From positions 1-55,815 of the forward strand of contig NZ_PNRF01000018.1 in the NCBI RefSeq assembly GCF_002879615.1: a stretch of 55,815 nt of DNA. The letters run 5' to 3'. The translations under genes were made by a program, and so were the position numbers. The notes under the pieces were generated by a model. That model searched no databases and was not told where the DNA came from. It worked only from the letters and a program-made list of their open reading frames with translations. Shown here one piece after another: positions 47,948 to 55,815 of the stretch (its first letter is position 1; every line of letters starts with the position of its first letter). Origin of the DNA: Billgrantia endophytica (GTDB taxonomy: Bacteria > Pseudomonadota > Gammaproteobacteria > Pseudomonadales > Halomonadaceae).

Positions 47948-49261
47948 TCAACGAGATGAACGCTGTTCGGGTGGGTCGGCGCGACGGCCGATACCGCGGT
48001 AGGTCAGTCCCCAGCCGGCCACATGGGCAGGATCGTAAATGTTGCGGCCATCCAGCAGCAAGCGTTCTTGCAGTTGTCCGGCAAGGCGTGCCCAGTCCGG
48101 GTTCCAGTAATGCTTCCACTCGGTTACCAGCATCAGGGCGTCGGCGCCCTCACAGGCTGCGTAGGGGTCGCCATCATACAGCCGCAGCAGGGGATGATCG
48201 CCTACCTCGGCACGCAATGCGGGGGTGGCGGCGGGGTCATGCAGCTGTACCCTGACGCCCTGGGCCCAGAGGGCATCGAGCAGTGTCAGCACCGGGGCAT
48301 GGTCGATGCGTGCCGACCCCGGCTTGAAGGCGGCTCCCCAGATCGCCATGGTGCGCCCTTCGAGGCGCCCCTGGAAATGCGTCCAAAGCTTGCGGAACAG
48401 GGTTTCCTTTTTCTGCTCGTTGATGTCCAGTACCTGCTCGAGAAGGGCCGACCGTCGTCCGCTGGCTTCCTGAACGTCCGCCAGACGCATCAGGTCGCGA
48501 GAGAAATTGGGGCCACCGAAACCGCAGCCCGGATAGAGATATTCGTAGCCGATACGGGAGTCGGCTCCCATGCCCTGGCGAACGTGCTCGACATCCACAC
48601 CCAGGCTATCGGCAAGCCCGGCAATCTCGTTCATGTAACTGATGCGGGTGGCCAGCATGCCGATGGTTGCCAACTTGGTCAGCTCTGCCGCTCGGCGAGG
48701 CATGCGCTGGACCACATCACGGCGGCGGTTGAAGGCACGCAGCAGTTCGCGCACCTGGGCATCGGCGTGGTCGTCGTCGCAGCCCAGCAGCCAGCGCCCC
48801 GGGCGGGTAAAGCTGGCCCAGGCCCTGCCCTCTTCGAGCATATCGACCAGGGACACGGCTCGACGGTCCGCTCCACCAAGCCGGGCCTCCAGGCGTTCGG
48901 TCTCCCCCACCGGAAAGGTGGAGTTGTTGATCAGCACGAGGGGGCCACCGTGCTGACGTGCCGCCCGCTCCACCAGATCGCCGGCCCCGTCCCGCTGTTC
49001 CGGTGACAGCGCGAGCCAGAGAATATCGATACGGCCGGTCATCCTCGGCGTATCGCTACCGGCTACCGTCAGGGTGCCTTGCTCACGCCCTTCCGCCAGG
49101 CTGGCCAGGATATCCGGCTCCCGCCGCAGCCAGTCGGCCTCCATCAGCGCCGGCCAGGGCATCGCTTCGTGGGGAACCCAGTGCACCTGGTGTCCTACCC
49201 AGGAAAGAGCCGCGGCGGCCGTGGCCGCCGCCAGTTCGCTTCCATGTACTTCGAGGCGCAT
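47948..49261 (-). CDS. Degenerate UDP-glucose/GDP-mannose dehydrogenase-family protein
   Basis: A 437-residue protein with the three-domain UGDH layout and recognisable anchors: NNSTFPVGE (Thr115), TKLATIGMLATRISYMNEIAGLAD (Lys196), YPGCGFGGPNFSRD and WGAAFKPGSARIDHAP. Several catalytic positions have changed. The nucleophile Cys of GGSCFPKD is Asn252; the Asn partnering the catalytic Lys is Ile200; the PEF glutamate is Asp140; the GxGxxG NAD loop reads HGSELAAA; and the Arg of the substrate-binding DxR motif is replaced. It therefore probably lacks oxidation activity. It starts five bases after the galU stop and is surely co-transcribed with it. Confidence 0.85.
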   Translation of the reverse strand: MRLEVHGSELAAATAAAALSWVGHQVHWVPHEAMPWPALMEADWLRREPDILASLAEGREQGTLTVAGSDTPRMTGRIDILWLALSPEQRDGAGDLVERAARQHGGPLVLINNSTFPVGETERLEARLGGADRRAVSLVDMLEEGRAWASFTRPGRWLLGCDDDHADAQVRELLRAFNRRRDVVQRMPRRAAELTKLATIGMLATRISYMNEIAGLADSLGVDVEHVRQGMGADSRIGYEYLYPGCGFGGPNFSRDLMRLADVQEASGRRSALLEQVLDINEQKKETLFRKLWTHFQGRLEGRTMAIWGAAFKPGSARIDHAPVLTLLDALWAQGVRVQLHDPAATPALRAEVGDHPLLRLYDGDPYAACEGADALMLVTEWKHYWNPDWARLAGQLQERLLLDGRNIYDPAHVAGWGLTYRGIGRRADPPEQRSSR

Positions 49262-49266
49262 GGCAT

Positions 49267-50157
49267 TTACTCCGTCTGGCTGTAGCGAGCGAGCAGCTCA
49301 CGAAAGCCCTCGCCAAAGCGGGGATGGCGACGAGCATAGACCAGGATGGCTTCCAGGTAGCCGAGCTGGTGACCGCAGTCATAGGTCTTGCCACGCATGC
49401 GCCAGGCATCGACACCTTCGGATTGTCGAAGGGTCTCGATGGCGTCCGTGAGCTGGATCTCGTTACCGGCCCCCGGCGGGGTGTCGGCGAGCAGCGTGAA
49501 GATGCTGCCGGGGAGGACATAGCGGCCGATGACCGCCAGGTTGGAGGGCGCCTCCTCCCGGGATGGCTTCTCCACCACCCCAGCCAGCGGGCAGGACTCG
49601 CCCGGGGCCGGGGCATCCCCCGCGGGATCCACGATGCCATACTTGTGGACCTGCTCCCAGGGCACTTCTTCCACCATGAGCTGCGAGCGCCCGGTGGTCT
49701 CGTAGGCGTCGATCATGCCCGCCAGGTCATTATGGGGCTGTCCTTCGTCATCCACCAGGACATCGGGCAGCAGCACCACGAAGGGTTCGTCGTCGCCGAT
49801 CACGGGGCGGGCGCAGAGAACCGCGTGACCCAGCCCCAGGGGCTCGGGCTGGCGAACGCTGATGATGTTGACATCCTCGGGCACGATGGCACGCAGTTCC
49901 TCGAGCAACTCCTGCTTTCCCTTTGCTTCCAGGCTGGCCTCGAGCTCGAAGTGCTTGTCGAAGTGGTTCTCGATGGCGCTCTTGCTGGCGTGGGTGACCA
50001 GCACGATGTCTCGAATGCCGGCGGCTACCGCTTCGTTCACCACATACTGGATGACGGGGCGGTCGACGATGGTGATCATTTCCTTGGGAATCGCTTTGGA
50101 GGCCGGCAGACAACGGGTGCCGAAACCGGCCACGGGGAGAACGGCCTTGCGAATCAT
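49267..50157 (-). CDS. galU: GalU, UTP-glucose-1-phosphate uridylyltransferase
   Basis: A 296-residue nucleotidyltransferase making UDP-glucose from UTP and glucose 1-phosphate. The N-terminal motif AVLPVAGFGTRCLPASKAIPKEM is the UTP-binding loop; GLGHAVLCARPVIGDDEPFVVLLPDV and GVVEKP are further signatures. The start at 50155-50157 (MIRKAV) is standard; the frame upstream to 50214 would add a non-family tail. It leads the run galU, UGDH-like, coiled-coil, tamA, tamB and msrA, and is divergent from ubiG. Confidence 0.95.
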   Translation of the reverse strand: MIRKAVLPVAGFGTRCLPASKAIPKEMITIVDRPVIQYVVNEAVAAGIRDIVLVTHASKSAIENHFDKHFELEASLEAKGKQELLEELRAIVPEDVNIISVRQPEPLGLGHAVLCARPVIGDDEPFVVLLPDVLVDDEGQPHNDLAGMIDAYETTGRSQLMVEEVPWEQVHKYGIVDPAGDAPAPGESCPLAGVVEKPSREEAPSNLAVIGRYVLPGSIFTLLADTPPGAGNEIQLTDAIETLRQSEGVDAWRMRGKTYDCGHQLGYLEAILVYARRHPRFGEGFRELLARYSQTE

Positions 50158-50307
50158 TATGCCTTCCTTGTCATTGGGTGGATGACCACCCGGGCAGGTC
50201 GTCGATTCGGTCATGGGAAGCCCGGGCAGCTACGGGTAGAATAAAGCATGATACCGAAGGCGCTGAATGTTGCCAGGGCGCCCGATCAATTCACACGGAG
50301 AGAACAC

Positions 50308-51030
50308 ATGAGCGCAAGCCTCCATCACCACAATGTCGACCAGGCCGAAATTGCCAAGTTCGAGGCGTTGGCCAGCCGCTGGTGGGACCCGGAGAGCGAG
50401 TTCAAGCCACTTCACGACATCAACCCCCTGCGTCTTGATTTCATCGATGCCCGCTGTGGGTTGGCGGGGCGAAAGGTGCTGGATATCGGCTGTGGCGGCG
50501 GCATTCTGGCTGAGGCCATGGCCCACCGTGGCGCCCGTGTGACGGGCGTCGACATGGGAGACGCACCCCTCGGCGTGGCGCGTCTGCATGCCCTGGAAAG
50601 CGGCGTCGAGGTGGACTATCGCCAGGCCAGTGCGGAGGAAATGGCGGCCGGGCATGCCGGTGAATACGATGTCGTGACCTGCCTGGAAATGCTGGAGCAC
50701 GTACCCGACCCAGCCTCTGTCATTCACGCCTGCGCCACCCTGGTGAAGCCGGGCGGACACGTCTTCTTTTCCACCCTGAATCGTAATCCCAAGGCCTACG
50801 CCCTGGCCATTGTCGGCGCCGAGTACCTGTTGAAGATGCTTCCCCGGGGCACCCATGAGTATCGCAAGTTCATCCGCCCCTCCGAACTGGCCGGCTGGTG
50901 TCGTGAAACCGGCCTTGACGTGCGTGAACAGAGTGGCCTGGTCTATCACCCGCTGACCCGCCAGTATCGGCTGTCGCCCCATGATGTCTCCGTCAATTAC
51001 CTGATGCACTGTCGTCGGGAGTCGGCGTGA
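50308..51030 (+). CDS. ubiG: UbiG, ubiquinone biosynthesis O-methyltransferase
   Basis: A 240-residue SAM-dependent methyltransferase performing both O-methylations of ubiquinone synthesis. Typical features: N-terminal [31 protein letters not shown] loop [27 protein letters not shown] and the late [17 protein letters not shown]. The start at 50308 has CGGAGAG upstream; the in-frame extension to 50248 is rejected. The stop codon overlaps the mupP start (TGATG). Confidence 0.95.
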   Translation: MSASLHHHNVDQAEIAKFEALASRWWDPESEFKPLHDINPLRLDFIDARCGLAGRKVLDIGCGGGILAEAMAHRGARVTGVDMGDAPLGVARLHALESGVEVDYRQASAEEMAAGHAGEYDVVTCLEMLEHVPDPASVIHACATLVKPGGHVFFSTLNRNPKAYALAIVGAEYLLKMLPRGTHEYRKFIRPSELAGWCRETGLDVREQSGLVYHPLTRQYRLSPHDVSVNYLMHCRRESA

Positions 51031-51695
51031 TGGCGACGCCACGGGCACTGCTTTTCGATCTCGATGGCACACTCGTCGACACGGCCCCCGACCTGGCTCG
51101 GGCCACCAATGCCCTGCGTGCCCACCATGGCCTGGTTCCCCTGCCCTACCCGATGATTCGTTCCCAGGTATCCAACGGGGGAAGCGCCCTGGTGATGCTG
51201 GCACTGGGATTCGAACAGGCGCATCCGCAGCACGACGATGCGCGTCAGTTCCTTCTGGAAGCCTATGGCCAGGCAGTGGCCGAGGAGAGTCGGGTCTTCG
51301 CGCCGCTGGAGCGACTGCTGGCAAGCTGGGAGGCTCTGCGCCGCCCCTGGGGAATCGTGACGAACAAGCCCCGCGCCTATGCCGCGCCGTTGATCGATGC
51401 CTTGGGACTGGTGCCCGGTGCGCTGCTGTGTGCCGATGACCTCTCCGTCAAGAAACCGGCTCCCGAACCACTGTGGGAGGCCGCGCGCCGGCTCGAGGTG
51501 CCACCGGAGCAGTGCTGGTATATCGGTGATCATCTACGCGACATGCAGGCAGCCCGCGCCGCCGGCATGCCGGCCGTGGCCGTGGGCTACGGCTACATCG
51601 AAGAGGGTGACGACTTCCACGACTGGCCCGCCGACCTCTGGTTCGAGACCAGCGAGGAGCTGGTGAAGGCGCTGTTGCCCTCAACCGGCCCTTGA
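51030..51695 (+). CDS. mupP: MupP-type HAD phosphatase (N-acetylmuramic acid 6-phosphate phosphatase)
   Basis: A 221-residue HAD-IA hydrolase of the phosphoglycolate-phosphatase group. The nucleophile Asp lies in FDLDGTLVDTAPDLA; motif II is GIVTNKP, motif III KKPAPEP and motif IV YIGDHLRDMQAARAAG. In pseudomonads the gene directly downstream of ubiG encodes MupP, which removes the 6-phosphate from MurNAc in the peptidoglycan-recycling bypass with AmgK and MurU. The same linkage here favours MupP over Gph, though the sequence alone does not settle it. One-base overlap with ubiG. Confidence 0.85.
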   Translation: MATPRALLFDLDGTLVDTAPDLARATNALRAHHGLVPLPYPMIRSQVSNGGSALVMLALGFEQAHPQHDDARQFLLEAYGQAVAEESRVFAPLERLLASWEALRRPWGIVTNKPRAYAAPLIDALGLVPGALLCADDLSVKKPAPEPLWEAARRLEVPPEQCWYIGDHLRDMQAARAAGMPAVAVGYGYIEEGDDFHDWPADLWFETSEELVKALLPSTGP

Positions 51696-51729
51696 ACCCT
51701 GGGCGGGGCTTTTTGCACGCGGGGCCTGG

Positions 51730-52491
51730 CTATGAGCGAGGTGGCTGGGCGTCGAAGCTCTCGCCGTTATGACCACGGCTGTCAGGCCCCATCAGCCACA
51801 GGTAGGTCGGCATGATCTCTTCCGGGGCACGCAGGGTCTCGGGGTCTTCGCCGGGGTAGGCGTTGGCACGCATGCGGGTTCGGGTGGCGCCGGGATTGAT
51901 GCAGTTGACGCGAAGGGTGCCACGGTGCTCCAGCTCATCGGCCAGCACCTGCATGAAGCCTTCGGTGGCGAACTTCGATACCGAATAGGCACCCCAGAAG
52001 GCACGGCCCTTGCGCCCCACCCCTGATGAGGTAAAGACCACCGAGGCATCGGCCGAGGCTTCCAGCAACGGCAACAGTGCCTGGGTCATCCAGACCGGGC
52101 CGTTCAGGTTGACCTGCATCACCTGTTCCCAAAGCTCGGGGTTGTACTGCTCGAACGGCGTGATACGACCCAGCAGGCCGGCATTGTGCAGGATGCCGTC
52201 GAGCCGTCCGAACTCCTTGTCGAGCGTCTCGGCCATGTCGTGGTAATCCTTGAGCGTGGCGCCCTCGAAATTGAGCGGGAAAATGGCCGGCTGGGCGCCG
52301 CCCGCGGCTTCGATCTCGTCGTAAACCTTTTCCAGCTTGCCGATGGTGCGCCCAAGCAGAATGACCGTGGCACCGTGGCGGGCAAAGGTCATGGCCGCCG
52401 CACGCCCGATGCCGTCCCCGGCGCCGGTCACCAGAATGACACGGCCCTCGAGCAGGTCGCCCGGCGCCTGGTAGTCAATCTTGCAGATCAT
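51730..52491 (-). CDS. yciK: YciK-family short-chain oxidoreductase
   Basis: A 253-residue SDR. The NAD(P) loop is VTGAGDGIGRAAA, NAG appears in ILHNAGLLG, the catalytic Ser in VFTSSGVG and the Tyr-Lys pair in YSVSKFA; the ending FDAQPPRS is typical of YciK. The physiological substrate is unknown. It is convergent with mupP, which it often neighbours in pseudomonads, and lies 26 bases downstream of cpoB on the same strand, so it may be read from the tol-pal transcript. Confidence 0.92.
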   Translation of the reverse strand: MICKIDYQAPGDLLEGRVILVTGAGDGIGRAAAMTFARHGATVILLGRTIGKLEKVYDEIEAAGGAQPAIFPLNFEGATLKDYHDMAETLDKEFGRLDGILHNAGLLGRITPFEQYNPELWEQVMQVNLNGPVWMTQALLPLLEASADASVVFTSSGVGRKGRAFWGAYSVSKFATEGFMQVLADELEHRGTLRVNCINPGATRTRMRANAYPGEDPETLRAPEEIMPTYLWLMGPDSRGHNGESFDAQPPRS

Positions 52492-52517
52492 TTCGGCTCC
52501 TAGAGCTAGGCCGGCCC

Positions 52518-53291
52518 TTACAGGGACTGGCGCAGGAAGTCATTGGCAAGCCCGGCGGCGGCGCTGTCGGAATAGTCGTCCCGCACCCGCTCCAGCAGCG
52601 CTCGGCTCTCGTCCGGCTCACCCTGACGAGCCTTGATCAGACCCAGCTTGTAGAGCGCATCGGGCACCTTGCTGCTTTGTGGGTAATTGTCGATCACCTG
52701 GCGGAAGGCGGCTTCCGCTTCGCCCAGGTTCGACTCGGCGGAGTGCAGCTCACCCAGCCAGTAGTGACCATTCGCGGTGAGGTTGTTGTCAGGGTGCTCG
52801 GCAACGAAGGTTTCGAAGGCCTGGATCGCCTCCTGGAATTCGCGTGCCTGGACCTTGGCAAAGGCGGCCTGGTAGGCAGCCTGGGCATCAGGACTCGCAC
52901 CACTTGGCGATGGCGTTTCGGCGACCTGTCGGGCGGACTCCTGGTCGACCTCGGGCGTTGCCTCGATACCGGCGCTACCGGCCATGATCCTCTCGTCGAG
53001 ATCGATATACTGCTGCCGTGTCTGGTTGCGCAACTGCTGCAGTTGATGACGCAGTTCCTCGATCTCGCCACGCAGTTGCTGGATCTCGCGCTGATGCTCC
53101 TGGACCTGATTGAAAATCACCAGGCTGCCGCCAGCCTCCTCACGGATTTCCGCTTGGTCGAGGAATCCGCCACCGGACCGGGAGGTCAGGTCCTCGACCA
53201 CCGGGCCTTGCTGTGCTACCGCCAGGCTCATGACGGACAGCGGGAGCACCAGGGCTCCCGCGCCGCACAGCCTCTTCAGACTGTGTCTCAT
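52518..53291 (-). CDS. cpoB: CpoB, Tol-Pal-associated coordinator of outer-membrane constriction (YbgF)
   Basis: A 257-residue periplasmic protein. A signal peptide covers about residues 1-27 (ending SLAVAQ). An N-terminal trimerising coiled coil follows at about 60-105 (VQEHQREIQQLRGEIEELRHQLQQL), then a linker and three TPR repeats (AYQAAFAKVQAREFQEAIQAF, GHYWLGELHSAESNLGEAEAAF and DALYKLGLIKARQGEPDES). In E. coli CpoB links PBP1B with the Tol machine during division. The start at 53289-53291 has GGAG six bases upstream; the METC start four codons earlier is less well placed. Confidence 0.93.
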   Translation of the reverse strand: MRHSLKRLCGAGALVLPLSVMSLAVAQQGPVVEDLTSRSGGGFLDQAEIREEAGGSLVIFNQVQEHQREIQQLRGEIEELRHQLQQLRNQTRQQYIDLDERIMAGSAGIEATPEVDQESARQVAETPSPSGASPDAQAAYQAAFAKVQAREFQEAIQAFETFVAEHPDNNLTANGHYWLGELHSAESNLGEAEAAFRQVIDNYPQSSKVPDALYKLGLIKARQGEPDESRALLERVRDDYSDSAAAGLANDFLRQSL

Positions 53292-53327
53292 GCATGTCTC
53301 CATCGATGCGCAAAGGCATCTGTTCGA

Positions 53328-53867
53328 TCAATAGGCGAAGACCACACGGCGGTTCTGATCGTATGCAGCGTCATTGTGGCCACGCACCGCCGGACGCTCT
53401 TCACCGTAGCTGACGACTTCCAGCTGGGAGGGAGAGACGCCCTGAACTTCGAGAAAGCGCTTTACGGAGTTCGCGCGCCGCTCGCCGAGAGCCATGTTGT
53501 ATTCACGGGTGCCGCGCTCATCGGTATGGCCCTGCAGCACGACGCGGGCGTTGCCATTGGAGCGCAGGTAGCGAGCGTGAGCCACCAGCACCGATTCGAA
53601 CTCGGACCGGATGTTGTCGCGGTCGAAGTCGAAATAGATGATGCGGACTTCAGGGATGCGGCCATCGGCCTGCTGGCCGGCACGGTCACCGTTGGTTCCG
53701 GTTCCGGTGCCGCTGACCTGGCCCGTGCCAGACACGCCGGTACCGGCGGCGCCACCGTTGGTGCCATCCATGCTGCCGTCCTGAGTGCCGCCCCTGCTGG
53801 AACAGCCGGCCACGAGAACCAGGGACAATACGAGTGCCAGGCTCCTGGCATGCGACTTGAATTGCAT
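53328..53867 (-). CDS. pal: Pal, peptidoglycan-associated lipoprotein
   Basis: A 179-residue outer-membrane lipoprotein. The lipobox is LVAGC, near residue 22. A long Gly/Thr-rich flexible linker (about residues 25-65, with repeated GTG) leads to an OmpA-like domain (YFDFDRDNIRSEFESVL and LQGHTDERGTREYNMALGERRANSV) that binds peptidoglycan diaminopimelate. The start ATG 53865-53867 has AAGGAG seven bases upstream; the TTG two codons earlier is less likely. It is placed between tolB and cpoB. Confidence 0.96.
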   Translation of the reverse strand: MQFKSHARSLALVLSLVLVAGCSSRGGTQDGSMDGTNGGAAGTGVSGTGQVSGTGTGTNGDRAGQQADGRIPEVRIIYFDFDRDNIRSEFESVLVAHARYLRSNGNARVVLQGHTDERGTREYNMALGERRANSVKRFLEVQGVSPSQLEVVSYGEERPAVRGHNDAAYDQNRRVVFAY

Positions 53868-53910
53868 CGTCAAACTCCTTGATGGATACGAATGACACGT
53901 AGATTGAGCG

Positions 53911-55200
53911 TTAATTCAGAAACGGCGACCACGCGGGTTCGCGTACGTCACCCTGTGCCGATGGCAACCGATAGGACGCGCGTCCATCGGCCGATACGGC
54001 TCCCAACACCCCACTGTTTCCTTGCCGGGTGGCGAAGATTACCATGGTCCCGTTGGGCGCAACACTGGGCGATTCATCCCAGTGTGAATCGCTGAGAACC
54101 ACTAGCCGGCTCGACTCGAGATCCTGCCGGGCTATCTGATAGCCGTTGTTGCTGCGATGGACCAGGAAGAGCGATTGACCATCCGGAGCGAAGCGCCCAC
54201 GGGCATTGTAGTTGCCGGTAAAGGTCAGACGCTCCACTTGACCGCTTCCCAGATCATGGCGATAGATCTGTGGCCCGCCACTGCGATCCGACGTGAACAG
54301 CAGGCTGCGTCCGTCCGGGGCCCACGCGGGCTCGGTGTCGATGCTGGAACTGTTGGTGATCCGCTCGAAACTGCGTTCCGCCACGTCCATCACGTAGATC
54401 TCGGGCTGACCGTCCTTGGACAGGGACATGGCCAGCTTCCGACCATCCGGCGACCAGGCCGGTGCACCGTTGACACCCTCGAAGGCAGTCGCCCTGACCC
54501 GCTGGCCGCTGGACAGCTCCTGGATATAGATGGCAGGTCGCTCGGTCTCGAAGGAAACATACGCCAGCTTACGCCCATCCGGCGACCATGCCGGCGAAAG
54601 AATCGGCTCACGCGAATTCAATACCTGCTGACTGTTGCGGCCATCGGCATCGGCGACATAGAGCGCAAACTGCATGTCATCCCCTGCGCCCTGGGCGGTG
54701 ACATAGGCAATGCGGGTCGAGAATGCCCCCCGTATGCCAGTGATCGCCTCGAATATCTGGTCGCTGATGTAGTGGGCACCGCCACGCAGCTCATTGCTGC
54801 TTGCGGTAACGGTTTCACCCAGCATGCGCCGAGAGCCGCTGACATCCATCAGCTCGTAGCGAATCCGGTAACCCTCGCCTTCACGGGCAACGCGCCCCAC
54901 TACCAGATAGCGAACATCCAGCGCCCGCCACTGCCCATAGCCCACTTCCTCGCTACTGGTGGGTTGGTCGTACATGGCGCCACGTTCGAGGGGCTCGAAG
55001 AAACCGCTGCGCTCCAGGTTATCACTGACAATCTGGGCCACGTCTTCCGGCAGGCTTTCCCCGTCTGCGGCAAAAGGCACCACGGCGATGGGTGTCGCCC
55101 GGTCGCTGCCACGGGTGATCTCGATGGTCAAATTAGCCTGCGCCAGAGTGCTGAATATCAGCAACATGGCGCTCAGCAAGGCGGTCGTCAGGGCTTTCAT
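53911..55200 (-). CDS. tolB: TolB, periplasmic beta-propeller of the Tol-Pal system
   Basis: A 429-residue protein with a signal peptide ([16 protein letters not shown]). The N-terminal domain contains the family stretch [18 protein letters not shown]; six propeller blades follow with repeated [11 protein letters not shown] and related motifs. TolB binds Pal and is released through TolA when the Tol machine is energised. The start codon shares one base with the tolA stop (TGATG), giving translational coupling. Confidence 0.96.
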   Translation of the reverse strand: MKALTTALLSAMLLIFSTLAQANLTIEITRGSDRATPIAVVPFAADGESLPEDVAQIVSDNLERSGFFEPLERGAMYDQPTSSEEVGYGQWRALDVRYLVVGRVAREGEGYRIRYELMDVSGSRRMLGETVTASSNELRGGAHYISDQIFEAITGIRGAFSTRIAYVTAQGAGDDMQFALYVADADGRNSQQVLNSREPILSPAWSPDGRKLAYVSFETERPAIYIQELSSGQRVRATAFEGVNGAPAWSPDGRKLAMSLSKDGQPEIYVMDVAERSFERITNSSSIDTEPAWAPDGRSLLFTSDRSGGPQIYRHDLGSGQVERLTFTGNYNARGRFAPDGQSLFLVHRSNNGYQIARQDLESSRLVVLSDSHWDESPSVAPNGTMVIFATRQGNSGVLGAVSADGRASYRLPSAQGDVREPAWSPFLN

Positions 55201-55815
55201 CAGCGTACATCTCCCGGTCTAAAGCGCAGGTTGAATTGACGGAAGTCTCGTTGTGCCGTTGCGGGCAATTGGCGCAGCTCACTGAAAGGTGCGGCGGCTT
55301 CCACCGCCTGTATGGCGGAACGATCAAAGGCACTGTCACCACTACTCTGACTAATGGTAACGCCAAATAGCTCCCCTGAGGGGCCCAACTGAACCTGAAC
55401 GGTGGCATCCAACCCACCCTCTGCCCCCGGCGGGATCACCCAGGCCTGCTCTACGGCCCGTCGTACCAGGTTGATGAAGCTGTTTGCCGCTTCCTGGGCC
55501 TGACGAGCATTGGCGACGGCGTCGGATTCGCCCTCTATCGCTCGGTCCAGGCCTTGGCTGGCCGCCTCGGCGGCACGGCGAGCGGCCTCTTCCGCTTCGG
55601 CCTGGCGCTGTTCCTCGGCCTCCTGCTGGCGGCGGGCCTCCTCTTCGGCCTGGCGCTGTTCCTCGGCCTCCTGCTGGCGGCGGGCCTCCTCCTCGGCCTG
55701 GCGCTGTTCCTCGGCCTCCTGCTGGCGGCGGGCCTCCTCCTCGGCCTGGCGCTGCTCCTCGGCCTCCTGCTGGCGACGGGCCTCCTCCTCGGCCTGGCGC
55801 TGTTCCTCGGCCTCC
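55200..55815 (-). CDS. tolA: TolA, C-terminal part (gene runs past the window end)
   Basis: About 204 codons are visible, with the 5' part missing. From the window end leftwards the frame encodes a highly repetitive helical region (unit [16 protein letters not shown]), a short transition [17 protein letters not shown], then the globular TolA C-terminal domain ([39 protein letters not shown] and FNLRFRPGD). TolA is an inner-membrane protein whose long helical domain II crosses the periplasm to reach TolB and Pal. Its stop overlaps the tolB start. The frame is open through to 55815. Confidence 0.93.
   Translation of the reverse strand, partial: EAEEQRQAEEEARRQQEAEEQRQAEEEARRQQEAEEQRQAEEEARRQQEAEEQRQAEEEARRQQEAEEQRQAEAEEAARRAAEAASQGLDRAIEGESDAVANARQAQEAANSFINLVRRAVEQAWVIPPGAEGGLDATVQVQLGPSGELFGVTISQSSGDSAFDRSAIQAVEAAAPFSELRQLPATAQRDFRQFNLRFRPGDVR
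55600..55815 (-). repeat. 48-bp tandem repeat encoding TolA domain II
   Basis: Four full copies and one partial copy of a 48-bp unit begin at 55600, 55648, 55696, 55744 and 55792. They differ by only a few bases, such as CTT versus CTC and CGG versus CGA. Each unit encodes 16 residues, [16 protein letters not shown]. The array is cut by the window end, so the copy number is a minimum. Confidence 0.85.

Noticed and set aside
51688..51714. Intrinsic terminator after mupP
   Set aside because: Only a 4-bp GCCC/GGGC stem precedes a T5 run; too weak to claim.
55600..55815. Regular repeats considered as a CRISPR array
   Set aside because: The units are contiguous with no spacers, are a multiple of three and encode TolA coiled coil in frame.

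Overview
The window reads as a chromosomal segment of a halophilic gammaproteobacterium, most likely Halomonadaceae (Halomonas or a close relative). The base composition is GC-rich. There is a complete ectABC ectoine operon whose products have the lengths I recall for Halomonas elongata (192, 421 and about 131 residues). Gene neighbourhoods shared with Pseudomonas and other marine gammaproteobacteria include cysI-DUF934, ubiG-mupP, arsC-wrbA-DUF2069 and tolA-tolB-pal-cpoB. I found no rRNA, tRNA, CRISPR array or insertion sequence. The one recombinase gene looks like a resident chromosomal gene, not part of a visible mobile element. The taxonomic call is from recall, not a database search.

Layout, left to right. 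1-6.5 kb: moaB and a DUF1244 gene, fdhD, an XRE-cupin regulator, then a divergent pair made of a zinc deacetylase-family enzyme and a PatZ-type protein acetyltransferase, with a CRP-like site between them. 6.5-10 kb: pdxH, arsC-wrbA-DUF2069, a membrane-anchored gamma-glutamylcyclotransferase-like protein and smrA. 10-16 kb: sulfur assimilation and methionine (DUF934, cysI, metH). 16-21 kb: Fe-S genes nfuA (with an IscR-like site) and sufE, flanking a divergent KfrA-like/tyrosine-recombinase pair, then yidD, hisI and zur. 21-24.5 kb: a three-gene operon of a RimK-like ATP-grasp ligase, an inactive transglutaminase fused to a seven-helix membrane domain, and a retropepsin-like lipoprotein. 24.7-27.2 kb: ectABC. 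27.2-27.7 kb: a gene-free stretch with a polypyrimidine mirror repeat.

27.7-35.7 kb is a catabolic unit: a GntR/FadR regulator with its own operator, a Gsi/Dpp-type peptide ABC transporter, and a cytoplasmic gamma-glutamyltransferase-family hydrolase, probably for gamma-glutamyl peptides or glutathione. Glutathione reductase (gor) follows on the other strand. 37-41 kb: beta-carbonic anhydrase, pepQ, a YheT-type hydrolase and msrA. 41-50 kb: a cell-envelope run, reading leftwards galU, a degenerate UDP-glucose dehydrogenase homologue, a membrane coiled-coil protein, tamA, tamB and msrA. 50-52.5 kb: ubiG-mupP and the oxidoreductase yciK. 52.5-55.8 kb: cpoB, pal, tolB and the C-terminal part of tolA, which is cut by the window end.

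The points most worth a second look are: the UDP-glucose dehydrogenase homologue that has lost its catalytic residues but stays next to galU; the ATP-grasp/inactive transglutaminase/retropepsin operon; the KfrA-like/recombinase pair around an 11-bp perfect dyad; the divergent acetyltransferase/deacetylase pair with a CRP-type site; and several compact hairpins, one of which includes the stop codons of two convergent genes.
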